DNA of 64,000 nt from Acidimicrobiia bacterium (GTDB lineage Bacteria > Actinomycetota > Acidimicrobiia > IMCC26256 > PALSA-610), in contig DATBAK010000003.1 in the NCBI GenBank assembly GCA_036271555.1, positions 1-64,000 on the forward strand, read 5' to 3'. Position numbers and translations under genes: made by a program. Under the pieces are notes generated by a model, which was not told the origin of the DNA, did no database searches, and saw only the letters and a list, made by a program, of their open reading frames with translations. Position 1 is the stretch's first letter. The number at the start of each line of letters is the position of its first letter. Positions 1 through 9,035 of the stretch are shown piece after piece.

Positions 1-527
1 ACCATCTGTGAGAAGTGATTGCGATCACCGAAGGCGGTCAACATCGCCAGCGTGTTCATCCCGACGCCCGGCTTGGTGACCTCTACCGTTCCGATCACAT
101 GATCGTCGGCATCGCGCACGCGCAGTGCGACCGTGACCAGCCCGATCTCGTCTCCCATGTACATACTCGGCGTGGCCCACCATGTCGCGACGGAACCGCA
201 GGGCGCCAGATCGTCCACCACGTCACGAAGCGCGGGATGGAGCATCTGACGCAGCTCCTCGCGATCGACACCGAGATCGGCGAGGATCCATTCACCCTTA
301 TGCCGCAGCGACGCTCGGTACACGTCGAGCGAGGGATCCATAGGACCCTCCACGACCAGCGCCTCGGGACTGAACCCGAACAGGTCGCTGACAAGAGACC
401 GATCAACGGTCGCCGCCATCTCAGCTGTCACTGCCACCAGGCGCCACTGAACGTCGTATGCGTTGGCCCAGAAACCGCCGCCTTCCAACGCTGCCACCAC
501 TTCGGCCAAAGCCGGATGAACGAGCAC
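1..527 (-). CDS. N-terminal module of a probable class III cyclase-type protein (3' end outside window)
   Basis: An open frame of 175 codons without a stop runs off the left edge. I start it at the GTG at 527, which has GGAGG five bases upstream; the next in-frame stop upstream is near 592 with no other start between. The protein is soluble, with HPALAEVV near the start, GEWILADLG in the middle and a segment ending VTKPGVGMNTLAMLTAFGD. That layout resembles the sensory N-terminal half of actinobacterial adenylate/guanylate cyclase proteins, where the catalytic domain follows immediately. The catalytic half lies outside the window, so the cyclase call is from family memory, not from visible catalytic residues. 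Confidence 0.5.
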   Translation of the reverse strand, partial: MLVHPALAEVVAALEGGGFWANAYDVQWRLVAVTAEMAATVDRSLVSDLFGFSPEALVVEGPMDPSLDVYRASLRHKGEWILADLGVDREELRQMLHPALRDVVDDLAPCGSVATWWATPSMYMGDEIGLVTVALRVRDADDHVIGTVEVTKPGVGMNTLAMLTAFGDRNHFSQM

Positions 528-664
528 CTGCCTCCCGCCGCCGTCCGTCGTCCCGACCCCCGAGAGCGCATATTGCCCGCTCTGTGCTCGTTATGCGAGC
601 AACCGTCGGCGTCGCGCGGCGACCTCGACCTCCGCATGTCCGAGGTCAGCCGCATCGTCTCCGA

Positions 665-802
665 CTACTTCTTCTTGCTCGGGGTCTGCGCGAGCGCGCT
701 AGCCGCCGCTGCCTTGTCAGCAGCGCTCGACTTCGGGCTCGCCAGCACCTTGCCAGCCGCCGAAGCTGCCTTCGGGCCGGTCTGTCGGGTGTTCTTTCCC
801 AT
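665..802 (-). CDS. 45-residue lysine/alanine-rich small protein
   Basis: A short frame of 45 codons starts MGKNTRQTGPKAAS and ends in three lysines before TAG. A strong purine-rich ribosome site (AGGGGGTGGAGG) lies just upstream of the ATG. The composition is almost entirely Ala, Lys, Ser and Gly, giving a basic, probably unstructured or helical peptide. Very similar small basic proteins of unknown function are widespread in bacteria, often near mobile regions. It is too short for domain analysis; its reality rests on the start signal and the family-like composition. Confidence 0.6.
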   Translation of the reverse strand: MGKNTRQTGPKAASAAGKVLASPKSSAADKAAAASALAQTPSKKK

Positions 803-904
803 GGCCTCCACCCCCTTTCGGTGTTTGCCGACCGGCCTGGCAGTGGCACATACTCCCGGTTGCTAAGGCCACGAGCTGGAGGACCACTACAGGTCTCGGT
901 TCGG

Positions 905-952
905 CTGGGTGTGGTGGGTCCGGACCTCTGCGCCCTGACCCACCATCACCAG
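905..952. terminator. Hairpin in gap, possible transcription terminator
   Basis: An 8-bp perfect stem (913-920 with 937-944, GGTGGGTC/GACCCACC) is flanked by a further 4-bp pairing (CTGG at 905-908 with CCAG at 949-952). It lies in the gap after the stop of the 1009-1245 gene, on its downstream side, so it could end that transcript. There is no clear T-run. Confidence 0.35.
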
Positions 953-1008
953 TATGGGCGGCGATTGCGACACAGAACCTGGCTCCGAGTCCAGAACGAC
1001 GGTCGCCG

Positions 1009-1245
1009 CTAGTTGGCTTGTGCGAGCCGCGCCTTCACTGTCACGTCGAGTTGGTTGATCGGCACGTACTCGCCGTAGCCGTGGCGCACGAGTGCTTCAT
1101 AGTGCCGATACATCCGAGTCGAGATGCCCGGTGAGCCGAGGCTCGCGAGCGCTTCGTTGATCTCTTCGCGGCTCGGAGCCGGGTCGGAGTCGATGAAGAT
1201 CTCCCAACCGGATCGAGCCGCTTGCTTCGCCGCATCTGACGACAT
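1009..1245 (-). CDS. Hypothetical protein, 78 aa
   Basis: The gene begins ATG at 1245 with AGGAGG seven bases upstream, a strong start signal. The product is a small soluble protein with a balanced composition. Its middle reads REEINEALASLG and is followed by a tyrosine-rich segment, MYRHYEALVRHGYGEYVPI. I do not recognise a family. It is divergent from the membrane protein gene at 1422 and lies in the less GC-rich left-hand island, so it is probably accessory. Confidence 0.6.
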   Translation of the reverse strand: MSSDAAKQAARSGWEIFIDSDPAPSREEINEALASLGSPGISTRMYRHYEALVRHGYGEYVPINQLDVTVKARLAQAN

Positions 1246-1421
1246 TCGTAGTCCTCCTGGCCTTTGGGCCCTACTTCGCGACCCGTATTACAGCGCGGGA
1301 ATTACACCGCTGTCAACGGAGGGTGGCGTCGCGCTCACCGCGCGCGTTCACGCGCGGCTCGTAGCGAAAGGAAGGAGACGCACCAGACGCTTTCGTCGTA
1401 TCAACGGAGTAGAACGGCGAG

Positions 1422-1943
1422 ATGCTTGCGCTGGGAGTCGGAGCGTGGAGCCTCGTTATCGCGGTCGCATTGCTCGCGATCGCGGTACCGACGCTTATGT
1501 ACACGCGACGGTCCGCGAAACCCCGCTCGATCGAAGCCGAGCGCAAATCAGTTCCGGCGGGCCCAGACGTAAGCGTCTCGGCACACATGGGCGTGCCAGT
1601 TCCGGACGGACCACCCCTGGCCGGAATCGAAGCCGCGAACGTCGGGGCCTTGGCAACAACGATTCAGGGCTGGGGGTTCGAGATCGAGCGCGCCGGAGGT
1701 TCTCAGGTGGTCGACCCGTTTGGCGGCTACCTATCGCCTTCAGTTCCGTACCGCTTGGCGTCGCACGACTCGGCGAGCTTTCGGATGGAACTCGTTCCGA
1801 TGTTGGCTTCGGTCCTTCCGCATACCGGCGGGCGCTCAGTCGCTCTCATTCCCTTCGTGCGCGTCGCGACAGGGCGCGTTCGCGGCGAGGCTTGGACGGC
1901 GCATGAGGACTGGTGGAATCAGGCCCGCGCTCTGGGGAGCTAG
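1422..1943 (+). CDS. Hypothetical single-span membrane protein, 173 aa
   Basis: The product starts with one hydrophobic segment (about residues 5-26) followed by Arg-Arg and a soluble remainder, so it is probably membrane-anchored with the bulk on the cytoplasmic side. The C-terminal half contains PFGGYLSPSVPYRL and a conserved-looking VALIPFVRV stretch. The ribosome site is weak. No family is recognised. The gene stands alone, divergent from the 1009-1245 gene, inside the accessory left-hand region. Confidence 0.5.
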   Translation: MLALGVGAWSLVIAVALLAIAVPTLMYTRRSAKPRSIEAERKSVPAGPDVSVSAHMGVPVPDGPPLAGIEAANVGALATTIQGWGFEIERAGGSQVVDPFGGYLSPSVPYRLASHDSASFRMELVPMLASVLPHTGGRSVALIPFVRVATGRVRGEAWTAHEDWWNQARALGS

Positions 1944-2350
1944 CGGCCGGGCCAGACGAGCAGCGCGCTCAGTTAGGCGACCGCGCATACCGATAACGCG
2001 ATCTGCCGTGTAATTCTGGCCTCGTTAGCCTGTAACAGAGGATCGACATCGACCATTGCGGTCCTGGTCACAGCTAACGGTGAAGTCCTCTCTGCTGGTC
2101 AGAGGCGTTTGTCCTGGTCATACGGCCATGATTCTCGAATGATGGATCGCGACGTCTTCCAGCGTTCGGCGGCCTCTCGCGGCGTCTCGCGGCCTGGCCG
2201 CGGCCTCAGTGCGCGGGTGGAAGCGTGTGCACCAACGCGCGCGGCACCATGCCTCGTTCACCACGGGGACAGACGGGCGAGGCGCGAGATCGGCGGAGCT
2301 ACCTCGGGCGCCTGCCGCGGCTCGCGGCGGCCATCAGCAGCGGTTGGGAG
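1944..2350. other. 407-bp gap with no recognisable gene
   Basis: This stretch between the membrane protein and the broken ATPase is less GC-rich than most of the window. I see no good start signal, tRNA or inverted repeat. Short open frames here lack ribosome sites and have low-complexity compositions. It may hold the promoter of the downstream remnant. Confidence 0.5.
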
Positions 2351-3435
2351 GTGAGTGTCCGACCCGCGCCGCAGCTTTCACAGATGCCGACGAGTCTTCC
2401 GGTCACGGTGGCTGCGGACCAGTTCGACGAACTGTGCAAGCCGACGCAGCCGCTCGCGGCCGTGGCCGAGTTGGTCTGGAACGCGCTCGACGCCGAAGCG
2501 ACAACGGTGGATGTCGTGATCGGCCGTACGGAGATGGACGCGGTGCGAAGCGTCAAGGTGATCGACAACGGCCACGGCATGGCGCACGCCGAGCGATCCG
2601 AGACTTCAGCACCCTCGGAGGCTCATGGAAGAAGGGCCAGAAGCTCTCGAAGAACGGCGCGCGCCCGTTGCACGGTAAGAAGGGTCAGGGCCGCTTCCGC
2701 GCGTTCGCCCTTGGGAACGAGGCCGAGTGGACGACGGTCGCCGACGCGTTCGGTGGGGGCCTCGAACGCACGGCTGTCTTCGGTTCGTTGGACGCTTCGG
2801 AGTTCACCGTCAGTGATCCCGAGGCTCTCGCAACAGGCCGGTCAGGCACGACCGTAAGTGTCACGGGAGCACGCGAGACAACCGGCCCGCTTCTCAGGGA
2901 TTCAGCGTCGAACTGGCTCGTCGTTCGCTTCGCGGCGTATCTGGCTCGCTACACGAACGTCGTCGTGAGTTACGACGGGACTCATCTCGACCCGGCTTCG
3001 ATCCTCGAACACGAGGAAGACGTCGAGCTTGATCCGACTCTGGGCGGTGACCTCGGCTCGGTTCGGTTGCACGTGATGGAGTGGAAGCCCGAGATCATCG
3101 ACCACCGAAGCTCGATCATCGTGTGCGACGGTGAAGGCGTAGCGATCGACGAGATCATCGACCGTGTTCCTCAGACGCGCAAGATCACGGCGTACCTCGC
3201 GTGGCCGGGCTTCGAGCAGCATGGGAAGGACATCTCGATCGCCGAGATGGGACACGCAGTTCTGAACCCGATCATGGACGCGACGCGCGCCGGGATCGCC
3301 GACTACCTGTCCAGACGCAGCGCGGCCGAACGTCAGGACGTGAATGGTTCCCACCGGCGTGCTGAGTGCCAGCCTTCAAGGGGTGGTCGACAGGGTGCGG
3401 CAGGTAATCGCGGCTGTGAACGGCTGGACGACTGA
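2351..3435 (+). pseudogene. Frameshifted GHKL (Hsp90-like) ATPase
   Basis: The first part, starting at GTG 2351 or ATG 2384, contains the N-box (ELVWNALDAEA) and the G1 box (VIDNGHGM) of GHKL ATPases. After GMAHAE, near 2593, the homologous reading continues in the next frame as RDFSTLGGSWKKG, then HGKKGQGRFRAFALG and a long beta-rich region to about 3330. Restoring one G in gagcg would rejoin the frames, so this looks like a single-base deletion. The continuation also lacks a plausible C-terminus: it ends in junk after RRSAAERQD, right where the helicase remnant begins. The intact protein would bind ATP in a lid-closing mechanism. The family occurs in mobile and defence-type loci, but I cannot name this system. 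Confidence 0.75.
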
Positions 3436-4024
3436 TGACACTCTCGGGCAGCGGCGCGTAGCTCTTGCTCAACTCATCGAGCATGCGCGCGGCGCGGCGG
3501 ATAGGGCCGATTGGGAGACCTTTACGCAAGGGCTATCCGACGACGTGCTGCTGTCTGAACTTCGCGGCCTTCTGTTCGCCGAGAACGACGACGAGATGCA
3601 CAGTGTCACCGTTGCGATGCACGAGAGGCTCGGCCTTGTTCCCCCGCCCGAGGCGGGTTCCGATCGCATACGGATCATGACCATGCACGGAGCGAAGGGG
3701 CTGTCGGCGAACGTCGTGTTCATCCCGGGCCTAGAGGACCAAGTGTTTCCCGGTCCGAAGCGAGGTTTGGCTGCGGGCCTCGTGCTCGAAGGTGCCCGCA
3801 CGCTCTACGTATCGCTCACACGTGCGCGGGCCGCCGTGATCTGCACGTCCTCGAAGACACGCTTCCAGAACGGTCGATTCGGAACGAATTCTCCAAGCCG
3901 GTACCTGACGGTGCTCGGGAACACCGTCACGAGTAGGACGACAGGTCTCTCGAAGAGCGAGGCTTCGGCGATTGCCACCACGGTCGCTATGGTCAATCAA
4001 ACAGCCTTGATCGCTCGCGCGTGA
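3344..4024 (+). pseudogene. 3' remnant of a UvrD/PcrA-type superfamily 1 helicase
   Basis: The 226-residue frame carries only late helicase motifs: TMHGAKGL (motif V region) and LYVSLTRAR (motif VI). The Walker A and B motifs of a normal 600-800 residue UvrD helicase are absent. It opens immediately after an in-frame TGA and butts directly against the end of the GHKL ATPase remnant. The simplest reading is a deletion that removed the 3' end of the ATPase gene and the 5' two-thirds of the helicase gene. The fragment cannot hydrolyse ATP. Together the two remnants suggest an ATPase-helicase pair, perhaps a defence module, that has been lost. Confidence 0.75.
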
Positions 4025-4183
4025 CTCACCTCGACGCTCGGGTTGCTCTGTCGACCTGTTTCCGAAGGCCCTACAACGGCTCGCGGGAGCGCGGGCATGA
4101 GGTACACGAAGGGACATGTCGGCTGCCGTCGCAGTTCGTCTCGCACAGTGGCGGCCTCCGAACCTGCTCTCGACATCGCGACA

Positions 4184-4843
4184 TCACGCCGGCGGCACCA
4201 GGTGCGCGAGGTTCGTGATGCCCGCGGTGAGGTGCGCGGCGGGGTCGGGCCACGCGAACGACGTGATGGTCGACGGCAGCGCCACCATCCCGTGCACGAA
4301 GTACCAGATCGCGACGCTGTCGGTCGTGGCGTCGGTGCTCGTGGAGCGACCCGCGTCGATGCACGTCTGGAGCAGGCCGATCATCATCGCGACGGTGCCC
4401 GCGAAGATCGGCAGCGTCTCGACCATCGGTCGCTCGTCGTCGTCCCACAACGAGAGGAACCGGCGCTCGAAGATGACGCGGTACTGCGTCGGATGCGCCC
4501 GTCCGAACTCGACGTACGCGCGCCACGCGGCGAAGAGCGCGGCCACCGGATCGGCGGCGCGCGCCGCCGCGGTGAGCTGCGTCGCGAGGGTGCCGAGCTC
4601 CTCGGCAACGACCGCGTCGATGATCGCGGCGCGATCCGGGAAGTGGGCCGAGATCGACGGCGCGGTGATCCCGATCTCGCGCGCCACGGCGCGCAGCGTG
4701 ACCGCGTCCTCGGATCCGGAGCGCTCGAGGATCGCCGTCGCGCCGGCGACGATCTCCGCCCGCAGCAGGTGTCCCTGGCCACGGGCATTGCGTTGCCGGG
4801 CCGATGCCCGGCTCCCCTTCTCGTGCGCTTCCACCGCGACCAT
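4184..4843 (-). CDS. TetR-family transcriptional regulator
   Basis: The N-terminal region (about residues 25-75) is a TetR DNA-binding domain, with LRAVAREIGITAPSISAHFPDRAAIIDAV forming the helix-turn-helix and its following tyrosine/phenylalanine turn. The remaining 140 residues form the all-helical ligand-binding domain, with a WRAYVEFGRAHP segment typical of the TetR_C_33 type. The gene is divergent from the large secreted protein at 4954 across an AT-rich 110-bp gap and probably controls itself, that gene, or both. Its ligand is unknown. Confidence 0.85.
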   Translation of the reverse strand: MVAVEAHEKGSRASARQRNARGQGHLLRAEIVAGATAILERSGSEDAVTLRAVAREIGITAPSISAHFPDRAAIIDAVVAEELGTLATQLTAAARAADPVAALFAAWRAYVEFGRAHPTQYRVIFERRFLSLWDDDERPMVETLPIFAGTVAMMIGLLQTCIDAGRSTSTDATTDSVAIWYFVHGMVALPSTITSFAWPDPAAHLTAGITNLAHLVPPA

Positions 4844-4953
4844 TTTTACGCCGACTCACCTACCCCTCGTATGCTTTCTCATTAAAGTTTACAGTTGACA
4901 GTATACATATGATTAGTTAGCGTCCCCTCGCAGGATCGGACCGAGGGGGCAGC
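4844..4953. promoter_or_regulatory. AT-rich divergent promoter region
   Basis: Around 4880-4918 the sequence is strikingly AT-rich for this genome. It contains TTGACA at 4895-4900, two direct ACAGT units and the palindromes GTATAC and CATATG close together. It separates a TetR gene from the secreted-protein gene, so TetR binding here is likely. No single operator palindrome is obvious. Confidence 0.5.
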
Positions 4954-7900
4954 GTGGACAGCACCGGCGAGCAGCAAACGCGAGGGCCAAAGGGTGCGTC
5001 CCGGCGCGCATCCCGGCCGTGGCGGCGCGCGGTGGCCATGGCCGCGATCGCGGGCCTGGTCTCGGCACTGACCCTCGTGCGGGTCGACATCACTCCGGCC
5101 GGCGCGGCGGATCCCGCGCAGACCGTGCAGACCTCGAAGACCGGCACGTTCGGTTCGATCGAGGAGGTGACCACGACCAGCGGCATCAACCAGGTCACGA
5201 TGGTCGCGGGCCTGATCGCCACGGCGCCGACGACCAGCGACGGGACGAGCCACGGGAGCGACGATTCGACCACCGCGGTGGCGCCCTTGCCGTACCAGTC
5301 GGTGTACTTCTCGGTCGAGGCACAGAACGGCATCTGGTATCCGCTGTGCAACCAGACAACCAATGCCGGTGGAATGGCCGGGTGCTCGGCCGAAGCGCCG
5401 TATTTCATGCTCCAGCAGACCGTCGGCGGCCCCTACATCAAGCAGTACTACGTACTCAGCGCGTGGTCGGCGGCGTACCAGGGCGGAACGCAGAGCTCGG
5501 TCACCTACGGGAGCTCGAGTGACTACGGGCTGATTCCCGGCGCACCGGCGCCCGCGCCGACACCGCCCGACAACGGCGGCATCGAGATCGTCCCCCAGAG
5601 ATACGCCTCGGGCTGCAAGCCGCAAGACCCCAACGCGCCGGGCTCGTTCCTCGACATCTTCACCGACGGCGGGAACTGCAATCTCGTCGCCCTGGAGAAG
5701 ATCGCGGCACCGTTCGCGATGGGCTTCGCCGCCATCGTGACCGGAGGCCTCGTCGTGCTGCCCGTGTTGCTCAACCAGATCGCGTCAGTCGCGGCGATAT
5801 TCGCCACGACGTTCGTTCCCGTCAACATCATCCAAACGTCCCTCATCGGTTTGACCGGCATCGCGGCGGCATCCCTCGAGGTTCTGGGCCCGCTCGCCGG
5901 AATCGGTCTCGTGTTGGGCACCGTGTCGGGTGGTTTGCTCGCCAACTACGAGACGACCTCGATCGGACCGACCGGCGACCTCCAGATCGGAACCGGAGGC
6001 ACCCTCGAAAACGATGGCGTGTTGAACAACAACGGGACGATCCAGGACGCCAGCTCGTCCAGCAACGGTGCCGGGACGATCGTCAACCACGGCACGATCG
6101 TCAACAACGGCACGATCCCCAACAACGGCCAAGGTGGCGGTGGTCTGTTGATCACCGCCAACAACTACACGCTCAACTTCGACCTGGCCGGCCCGGGCAA
6201 CCCCCCCTCGGCAATGCATGTGTTCGCTCCGACGGTGACCGCATCGCAGCAGTCGCTCCCCACGCCGTCCGACCCGGGATCCGCCAAGGTCTTCACCGGC
6301 TGGTACACCGCGGCCGAGGGCGGAACCGCGGTGGCGAACGACACCGACCTCTCGGCACTGCTGCCCACCGGACCTTCGTCGACCACGCTGTACGCCCACT
6401 TCGTCGCCCGCTCCGACCTCGGCACCGCGACGACGGCGAGCGGGGCCACGACCACCTACTCAACCGCGGCTCAGAACGTCAGCCTGACCGCCCACGTCGT
6501 GAACTCGGCCGGGCCCGTCGCCGAGGGCAACGTCATCTTCACTCTGTACAACGGCTCGAACCAGACGGTGGCCACGCCGGTCACCGCACCGATCGGTGAG
6601 GGCACGGCGTCGACCCTCTACGCGCTTCCGGCCGGCCTCGCTGCCGGGACCTACCGCGTGCAGGCCAACTACAGCGACCCCGGGGGACTGAACGAGATCA
6701 GCGGCGACGGGGTGCCGAACGTCGTCGTGGCCCAGGCGCCGACCACGACGACCGGCGCGGTATCGACGGTGTACAGCGGCGACACCCAGGACATCCCGGT
6801 CACCGCGCAGGTGTCGTCGTCAGTGGCGACGGTCGACGAAGGCACCGTGACGTTCACCCTCGAAGATGGCAACCAGGCCGCGGTCACCGCGAGCGCGCCC
6901 GTTGCCAACGGGACCGCTGCGACCGTGCTGCCCGTCCCGGCCGGCCTTCTGAGCGGTACGTATTCGATCCTCGGCACGTACCGCGACATGGGCGGCAATT
7001 TCGGGAACAGCTCCGACATCGAGCCGGGCGGGCTCCCGCAGTCGGTCGTCCTGCCGAATCCCTTGCAGAACTTCGTCGTCGGCCGGACCTGGTCTCCGAG
7101 CGAACCATTCTCGCTGAGCATCTTCAACGACGTGCTCTACAGCGGTCTGGACCCGGCCTCGACCGGCTGCACCTGGGACGGCTTCACGCTCAAGTTCTTC
7201 GACGTCGGCACCTGCTTGCTCGACGCGACGTTCCCGGCAGCCGACGGGTACGCCGCGACCCCGGTGCAGCTGCGCGTTCCGATCGGCCCGGCCGAGAACG
7301 TCTACGAGGTCCAGTCGTGGCCGGGCAGCAACGTGGCGGTGGGCAGCACGTTCACACCCAAGGTGACGTCGGTCTCCGGACTGCCCGCGACCCTGTCGAT
7401 CGATCCGTCCTCGACGGGCGGGTGCAGCGTGTACAACGGCACGCTCATGTTCAACTCGGTCGGCGTGTGTTACGTCGACTTCACCACGCCGACGACGTCG
7501 AAGTACTTCGGCGGGACCTACAAGTACTACTACATCAACATCAATCTCGATCCTCAAGGCATCACGTTCATCGCGTCGCCACCCGCGGTGGTCGGCGGTT
7601 CGTATCCGGTGTGGGCCACGTCGGACTCGAGTCAAACGGTGAGCCTGAGCGTGGATCCGGCATCCGCACGCGTGTGCACGATCACCGGGAACACCGTCAC
7701 CTATGCGCGGGTCGGATCGTGCGTGGTCGACGGGGCGGTTGCGTCGTCGGGGAACTACGCGGCGGGAACCGCGTCGGAAACGATCACGGTCGGGAAGGCG
7801 CAACCGACGATCACGTTCTCGGCACCGCCGGACGACGCGGCGGTGGGCGGGACGTACGCGGTGTCGGCCACCGCCAGCTCCGGTGCCCCCGTCGCGTTGA

Positions 7901-8346
7901 AGGTCGACGCGACGACACGACGCGCCTGCTCCCTCGGCGCGGGCACCGTGACGTTCACGCACGCGGGCTCGTGCCAGATCGACGGTTCGGTCAAGGCGTC
8001 CGGTGGCTCGGCGCGCGTGACGGCTTCCCAGACGATCGCCGTCGCGAAACCCGTGCCGCTGCAGATCACTTCGGCGACACCGAACTCGGGCCCGGTCGCG
8101 GGTGGAACGCCGATCGACATCATCGGCACCGGGTTCGCGGCCGGAGACCAGGTCGTCATCGGACAGGGCCGCGGTGCGCGCACGGACACCATCGCCGCGA
8201 CGCAGGTCACCATCGTCTCGCCGACCGAGATCACCGCGGTCACCGGAGGTGGGGCCAAGGCCGGCACCTTCACCGTCTATGTGATCAACACCTCGGGGAA
8301 GGTCTCGAAGGCTGTCGCCGACGTTCGGTTCACCTATCGGCCGTAG
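4954..8346 (+). CDS. Large secreted multi-domain surface protein (Ig-like, Flg_new and IPT/TIG domains)
   Basis: The gene starts at GTG 4954 behind GAGGGGG. The 1130-residue product has a signal peptide or anchor at about residues 28-50 ending near PAGAADP. A very hydrophobic block at about 250-330 follows, unusual for an exported protein. Next come Asn-Gly repeats of the type NNGTI (349-399), an InlB/Flg_new-like beta repeat with FTGWYTAAEGGTAV (405-484), two bacterial Ig-like repeats (486-695, each with VTFTLxxGxxxxV), several repeats containing PTITFSAPP-type units, and a C-terminal IPT/TIG domain (TPNSGPVAGGTPIDIIGTGF, about 1036-1129). Such modules are used for adhesion or extracellular scaffolding. 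No LPXTG sorting signal is present. Divergent TetR control is likely. Confidence 0.8.
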   Translation: MDSTGEQQTRGPKGASRRASRPWRRAVAMAAIAGLVSALTLVRVDITPAGAADPAQTVQTSKTGTFGSIEEVTTTSGINQVTMVAGLIATAPTTSDGTSHGSDDSTTAVAPLPYQSVYFSVEAQNGIWYPLCNQTTNAGGMAGCSAEAPYFMLQQTVGGPYIKQYYVLSAWSAAYQGGTQSSVTYGSSSDYGLIPGAPAPAPTPPDNGGIEIVPQRYASGCKPQDPNAPGSFLDIFTDGGNCNLVALEKIAAPFAMGFAAIVTGGLVVLPVLLNQIASVAAIFATTFVPVNIIQTSLIGLTGIAAASLEVLGPLAGIGLVLGTVSGGLLANYETTSIGPTGDLQIGTGGTLENDGVLNNNGTIQDASSSSNGAGTIVNHGTIVNNGTIPNNGQGGGGLLITANNYTLNFDLAGPGNPPSAMHVFAPTVTASQQSLPTPSDPGSAKVFTGWYTAAEGGTAVANDTDLSALLPTGPSSTTLYAHFVARSDLGTATTASGATTTYSTAAQNVSLTAHVVNSAGPVAEGNVIFTLYNGSNQTVATPVTAPIGEGTASTLYALPAGLAAGTYRVQANYSDPGGLNEISGDGVPNVVVAQAPTTTTGAVSTVYSGDTQDIPVTAQVSSSVATVDEGTVTFTLEDGNQAAVTASAPVANGTAATVLPVPAGLLSGTYSILGTYRDMGGNFGNSSDIEPGGLPQSVVLPNPLQNFVVGRTWSPSEPFSLSIFNDVLYSGLDPASTGCTWDGFTLKFFDVGTCLLDATFPAADGYAATPVQLRVPIGPAENVYEVQSWPGSNVAVGSTFTPKVTSVSGLPATLSIDPSSTGGCSVYNGTLMFNSVGVCYVDFTTPTTSKYFGGTYKYYYININLDPQGITFIASPPAVVGGSYPVWATSDSSQTVSLSVDPASARVCTITGNTVTYARVGSCVVDGAVASSGNYAAGTASETITVGKAQPTITFSAPPDDAAVGGTYAVSATASSGAPVALKVDATTRRACSLGAGTVTFTHAGSCQIDGSVKASGGSARVTASQTIAVAKPVPLQITSATPNSGPVAGGTPIDIIGTGFAAGDQVVIGQGRGARTDTIAATQVTIVSPTEITAVTGGGAKAGTFTVYVINTSGKVSKAVADVRFTYRP

Positions 8347-8393
8347 CCGTCGCAGTCCGTTCCAGAGGCTTCACCGCGAACGAAGTCGCCGCG

Positions 8394-9035
8394 TCAGCCG
8401 CGCGAGTCGGAAGCAGGCACGCGGAAGGCGCCGAGCATGTCGGTGATGAGCTCGAGGCATTCCTTGCGCGCGGCCTCGGGGTCGTCGGCGTCGGCGATGT
8501 AGAGGCACGCCTCACTGAGCGCGCCGAGCAACAGCAGCGCGAGCGGGCGCAACGGACGGTCTTCGATGACACCCGCGTGCACGGCCTTGCGGAGCGCGCC
8601 GCGCAGCGCGACCGCGCCGTAGCGGTTCTCGATCGCGCGCACGTCCTCCCACGGGAGCACCGCGCGCGCGTCCTGGAGGACGATGCGCCGCACCGCGGGG
8701 TCGAGGTGCGCGTCGATCCACAGCGTGCAGCCGGACACGAGCGCCTCCCACGAATCGGGTGCGAGGAACTCCGCGACCGCGTGGTCGGACACCTCGTGCT
8801 GGACCTGCTCGACCACCGCCTTGAACACGTCCTCCTTGCCGCCGAAGTGGTGGTACAGCGCGCCCTTGGTCACGCCGGCGGCGACGACGATCTCGTCGGT
8901 CGAGGTGTCGCCGTAGCCCGACTCGCCGAACAGCTGGCGCGCCGCGCCGACCAGGGCGGCCCGGGTGGCGTCGCCCTGGGCCACGCGCTTGTCCTTCGCG
9001 GACGTCCTCTTGACTTCCGTACTCTTGGTATGCAT
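8394..9035 (-). CDS. TetR-family transcriptional regulator
   Basis: I use the ATG at 9035 (MHTKSTEVK) because the upstream extension covers the promoter palindromes. A TetR helix-turn-helix is clear at about residues 25-70 (GYGDTSTDEIVVAAGVTKGALYHHFGGKEDVF). The C-terminal domain is about 140 residues and helical, with WIDAHLDPAVRRIVLQDAPA-like content. It is divergent from the DUF4242 gene at 9104, with 68 bp full of TACCA/TGGTA repeats between them, so autoregulation and control of that neighbour are likely. Confidence 0.88.
   Translation of the reverse strand: MHTKSTEVKRTSAKDKRVAQGDATRAALVGAARQLFGESGYGDTSTDEIVVAAGVTKGALYHHFGGKEDVFKAVVEQVQHEVSDHAVAEFLAPDSWEALVSGCTLWIDAHLDPAVRRIVLQDARAVLPWEDVRAIENRYGAVALRGALRKAVHAGVIEDRPLRPLALLLLGALSEACLYIADADDPEAARKECLELITDMLGAFRVPASDSRG

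Noticed and set aside
1944-2350. Short open frames in the 407-bp gap
   Set aside because: No ribosome sites, odd composition and overlap with one another; not supported as genes.
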